From positions 1-43,338 of the forward strand of contig CAJTLP010000010.1 of NCBI GenBank assembly GCA_910577195.1: a DNA stretch of 43,338 nt, read 5' to 3'. The position numbers and the translations under genes are program-made. The stretch is from an uncultured Eubacterium sp. (GTDB lineage Bacteria > Bacillota > Clostridia > Oscillospirales > Acutalibacteraceae). The notes beneath the pieces were generated by a model. It was not told where the DNA came from, did no database searches, and was given only the letters and a program-made list of their open reading frames with translations. Shown one piece after another: positions 40,822 to 43,338 of the stretch. Within the stretch, counting starts at the first letter, position 1; the number at the start of each line of letters is the position of its first letter.

Positions 40822-40904
40822 TTTTCAACCTCCCATTTTTATTTCAGTATTAGTATTTTTCCAAAAAATGAATTTATACATAAGAGGGGAGAATTGTTCT
40901 ATGA

Positions 40905-40933
40905 TTGACATATTTTTTTCTTTTGTTTATAAT
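40905..40933 (+). promoter_or_regulatory. Consensus sigma-A promoter of the acyltransferase gene
   Basis: TTGACA at 40905-40910 and TATAAT at 40928-40933 with a 17-base spacer. The coding start is 31 bases downstream. Confidence 0.85.
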
Positions 40934-40964
40934 AATTATAAATGATAAAACAGAGGTTAAATAA

Positions 40965-42110
40965 ATGATTATAAAAAAGTCCGATATTGAAAAAGCGAAG
41001 CTGACAAGTGCTTTTACAACCTATGATTCTATGCTTGTCAAGGGTGTTGCAATTATACTGTTAATGTTTCACCATTGTATTTCGATGAATCAGGTGGAAA
41101 AGCATACAATGAATTTCTTCCCCTTTGAATCGTATCATTGGCCGGTAATGGTGTGTGATTCCTTTAAGCTTTGTGTCGGTATGTTCATCTTCATAACCGG
41201 CTACGGATTGTATAAATCCTACAGTAAAATTGAAATCAGAAACAAGACAGTATTCAACTGGACAGGCACACGACTCTTTAAAACGCTGAGCGGTTTCTGG
41301 TTTGTTTATATTCTTGTGTTCATCGTCACATATGCCGTTGACCAGCGTCCGCTTGCTGTTTATGTTACAGAGCCGACGAAAATGGAGGGCAGCTGGCTCT
41401 ATGCTGTGATAGATTTCTTCGGACTCGCAAATATTGCAGGTACACCTACGTTAATCGGTACCTGGTGGTATATGAGTGCCGTAGTGATTCTGATTATATT
41501 TTTTCCTCTTCTTTTCGGTATGGGTGAAAAATTCAGCTACTTTGTTACCGCATTTGCTATGATACTTTTGCCGAGAATTCTCGGTATCGGCTTTCCCGGA
41601 ACAAAAAATGTATTTTCCTTTGTACTTGCCTTTATTTTAGGTATGGCATTCGCTAAGTATGATGTTTTTGCAAAGCAGGATAAATTCACACTCTTCAAGA
41701 ATCATAAATTGCTTTCGGATATAGTATTATTTTTTGTATATCTGTTTGCATTTTTTATGGTTGTATATGTGACGGATAAGCTGGGCAGGAAGTATCTCTG
41801 GGAGCTGAATTACTGTATAGACCCTGTGATTGTTATTCTTTTTGCGAACAAGTATTTAAAGAGAATTCCTGTTTTAAACAGGGCTCTTATGTATATCGGC
41901 AATCACTCGCTGAATATATTCCTTATTCATACCTTTATAAGATATGAATATCTGAACGATTTTACCTATTCCTTTAAGTATGCACTGCTTATTCCGTTCA
42001 TTCTCCTTGCAATTTCATTTGCACTTTCCGTTGTAGTTGAGCTCCTCAAAAAGCTTATACGTTATGATAAATTTGTTTCAAAAATAATCAAAAAAGCATT
42101 TGCGAATTAA
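40965..42110 (+). CDS. Acyltransferase-3 family membrane protein
   Basis: This 381-residue polytopic membrane protein of the OafA/acyltransferase-3 type has about ten membrane segments. LVKGVAIILLMFHHC near residue 25-39 holds the conserved His, and FKLCVGMFIFITGYGLYKSY is the next family block. NHSLNIFLIHTFIRY marks the C-terminal region. Members O-acetylate or O-acylate cell-surface glycans. No glycan synthesis cluster is adjacent, so the target is unknown. It is a single-gene unit between its own promoter and terminator. Confidence 0.88.
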   Translation: MIIKKSDIEKAKLTSAFTTYDSMLVKGVAIILLMFHHCISMNQVEKHTMNFFPFESYHWPVMVCDSFKLCVGMFIFITGYGLYKSYSKIEIRNKTVFNWTGTRLFKTLSGFWFVYILVFIVTYAVDQRPLAVYVTEPTKMEGSWLYAVIDFFGLANIAGTPTLIGTWWYMSAVVILIIFFPLLFGMGEKFSYFVTAFAMILLPRILGIGFPGTKNVFSFVLAFILGMAFAKYDVFAKQDKFTLFKNHKLLSDIVLFFVYLFAFFMVVYVTDKLGRKYLWELNYCIDPVIVILFANKYLKRIPVLNRALMYIGNHSLNIFLIHTFIRYEYLNDFTYSFKYALLIPFILLAISFALSVVVELLKKLIRYDKFVSKIIKKAFAN

Positions 42111-42120
42111 ATAAGAAAAG

Positions 42121-42150
42121 AAAAACGACAATTCGAGGATTGTCGTTTTT
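42121..42150. terminator. Terminator of the acyltransferase gene
   Basis: AAAAACGACAAT (42121-42132), loop TCGAGG, ATTGTCGTTTTT (42139-42150). The A and T flanks make it usable from both sides, including by the convergent 42177-42644 gene. Confidence 0.92.
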
Positions 42151-42176
42151 GTGGTTTTCGGTAATATTATTTCTAA

Positions 42177-42644
42177 TTATTTCGGGAGTTCATTGTTCAG
42201 TTTTTCTTTTGCGTACAGCATCAATGCCTTTTCAAGCTTTTTGCATTTCATAAATTCATTTCTCATATATTTCTTCTTTAATTTTAATCCGTCGAAAACG
42301 TAGTTGTATCTTGTGAAAAAAGAACGGTTATAGATTATATCACGAGCAATATATATTTTTCTGATTTTCCTGTATTCAGTGAATGTGTTTTTTTCAAATG
42401 CATATACAATTTTTATACCCTCAGCATTAACAATACAGCATATCGGACAAATAACCCAGCCGATTAATAAAAAAATAAGAATCATCGCAATTATTGAATA
42501 GAAGAGAAATTTATCATCACTGCTGGGCTCATTATCAATTATAAATGTAAAAATAACAAATATCATACCGATTAACAGTGCTGCGTTAATCCGTACAAAT
42601 CTGTGATTGATAACAACTGTGTTATCTTTTTGCATACTTTTCAT
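42177..42644 (-). CDS. Small membrane protein of unknown function
   Basis: This 155-residue protein has two membrane segments (about 20-36 and 45-70) and a C-terminal basic cytoplasmic domain. In that domain, NAEGIKIVYAFEKNTFTEYRKIRKIYI resembles the beta-rich start of bacterial PH-like domains, but I am not certain of that. GGTGA precedes the ATG. It is a lone gene on the minus strand. Its AT content is high, as is that of the transposon-derived segment beside it. Confidence 0.65.
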   Translation of the reverse strand: MKSMQKDNTVVINHRFVRINAALLIGMIFVIFTFIIDNEPSSDDKFLFYSIIAMILIFLLIGWVICPICCIVNAEGIKIVYAFEKNTFTEYRKIRKIYIARDIIYNRSFFTRYNYVFDGLKLKKKYMRNEFMKCKKLEKALMLYAKEKLNNELPK

Positions 42645-42773
42645 TTTATCACCAATTAAAATATATCACGGTTTCAATGTGAAATCAATAGTTGCTATGC
42701 TCTACAAAAAGGCTTTGAGAGAACCCTGATGAAAAGGGTGGTTCGAATCAGTCCACCCATACTAAACAAAAAA

Positions 42774-42816
42774 GTACCCACAAAGGCGTACACTCGATAA
42801 AGAGGGTACGTCTTTT
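42774..42816 (+). terminator. Possible terminator ahead of tnpV
   Basis: GTACCC (42774-42779) pairs with GGGTAC (42804-42809), and a five-T run follows. The loop is long (24 bases), so the assignment is tentative. Just upstream, 42735-42759 holds two overlapping small hairpins (ACCCT/AGGGT and GGGTGG/CCACCC) that cannot form together. Confidence 0.5.
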
Positions 42817-42884
42817 TGGTGTTTGTAAACAGCCGAATGATTTGATTGTAGGTTAAATAATAAAAATCAATCGGAGGATTTACA

Positions 42885-43256
42885 ATGAAATCATTATATG
42901 AAGAATTAAACGAAAGTTATATTGATGTTGGAGATGTTAAAGTTCCTGCTCTTGTATCGGTAGGTACAAATTATGAAATAGGCTTTTGGGGACAAAGGCA
43001 TAAGGCGTATTTAAAAGAAAATCATAGAGTAATCTATTACAATTTGCTTACTCAAGATAGCCTTAATTCGTATCTACACAATATTGATATTAGAGCAAAA
43101 GAACAATATGATTTACTTGTTAAGCAACTTGCTAAAAGTCAAGGTGTTACTGAACAACTCAAAGTTAAAAATCAAATGCTTTGGGTTCAGAAGATGAATA
43201 ATATTTCCAATCAAGCAAGAGAAGTAATATATAATGAAATAATTTATAATTATTAA
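42885..43256 (+). CDS. tnpV: TnpV-family transposon-encoded protein
   Basis: This 123-residue protein is of the TnpV family, known from Tn4451-like mobilisable elements of Clostridia. MKSLYEELNESY, GFWGQRHKAYLKE, YYNLLTQDSLNSYL and LKVKNQMLWVQKMNNI are the family blocks. Its molecular role is not established. GGAGG precedes the ATG. No recombinase or mobilisation gene is visible in the 80 bases remaining, so this is either the edge of an element continuing to the right or an isolated remnant. Confidence 0.88.
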   Translation: MKSLYEELNESYIDVGDVKVPALVSVGTNYEIGFWGQRHKAYLKENHRVIYYNLLTQDSLNSYLHNIDIRAKEQYDLLVKQLAKSQGVTEQLKVKNQMLWVQKMNNISNQAREVIYNEIIYNY

Positions 43257-43262
43257 ATTTTG

Positions 43263-43287
43263 AGGCAGGTTTTCCTGCCTTATTTTT
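43263..43287 (+). terminator. Terminator of tnpV
   Basis: AGGCAGG (43263-43269), loop TTTT, CCTGCCT (43274-43280), followed by a T-rich tract. Confidence 0.88.
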
Positions 43288-43338
43288 ATATACTATTATT
43301 GGTAGAAAAGTTTCATAAAAGTGTGAATTTCTGCATTT

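Noticed and set aside
42736..42765. A GGTTCGAATC stretch resembling a tRNA T-arm near 42740-42751.
   Set aside because: The flanking bases do not form a proper five-pair T stem, no acceptor or anticodon stem can be built upstream, and there is no usable 3' end. It is not a tRNA, and I cannot show it is an integration remnant.

Overview
This is about 43 kb of chromosome from an endospore-forming, low-GC, Gram-positive anaerobe of the class Clostridia. A gut or rumen Oscillospiraceae/Ruminococcaceae-like bacterium fits best; I cannot name a species. The evidence is the sporulation genes (dipicolinate synthase B, spoIIGA-sigE, a CotF-type coat gene), ferredoxin-linked 2-oxoacid metabolism, a T-box leader, a CIRCE element upstream of groESL, an ispH-S1 fusion, strong AGGAGG-type ribosome binding sites and frequent TTG starts. 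Most of the window is core chromosome. The only transposon-related gene is tnpV at the right end, and there is one MITE-like element near 25.6 kb.

Layout. 0-5 kb: the 3' end of dpaB, then a potABCD polyamine uptake operon and a HAD phosphatase. 5-7.7 kb: tRNA-Leu(GAG), galT, and a convergent PAP2 phosphatase. 7.8-11 kb: a Tet(M)/EF-G-type GTPase fused to a YacP/Rae1-like NYN nuclease, and a GNAT acetyltransferase. 11.1-12.6 kb (minus strand): a COG2509 FAD oxidoreductase behind a compact attenuator-like leader. 12.8-19.4 kb: an S26-like peptidase, an ABC exporter, a GH2 glycosidase, two membrane proteins of unknown function and a cyclophilin. 19.4-21 kb: spoIIGA-sigE behind a promoter with the atypical 22-bp spacing of spoIIG. 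21-25.6 kb: a DUF378 protein and manA (minus), an ABC-F ATPase and a BaiN-type flavoprotein. 25.7-29.1 kb: cmk, plsC and ispH-S1. 29.2-31.3 kb: groES-groEL. 31.4-35.3 kb: a four-gene operon with an HscC-like Hsp70, two membrane-anchored J-like proteins and a membrane helical-repeat protein. 35.3-38.6 kb: a T-box followed by a four-subunit 2-oxoacid:ferredoxin oxidoreductase. 38.8-40.3 kb: an ECF sigma factor with its probable membrane anti-sigma. 40.4-40.8 kb (minus): a two-gene coat operon including a 57-aa protein. 41-43.3 kb: an acyltransferase-3 protein, a small membrane protein and tnpV.

The best candidates for undescribed biology are the GTPase-nuclease fusion, which looks like a nuclease carried to the ribosomal A site; the HscC/J-like/J-like/helical-repeat chaperone operon; the terminator/antiterminator leader of the COG2509 gene; T-box control of the 2-oxoacid oxidoreductase; the spoIIG promoter embedded in a hairpin that should block read-through expression; and an internal translation start that could release free S1 from the ispH-S1 fusion. 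No CRISPR array, rRNA or prophage was seen. All assignments come from reading the sequence; no database search was run.
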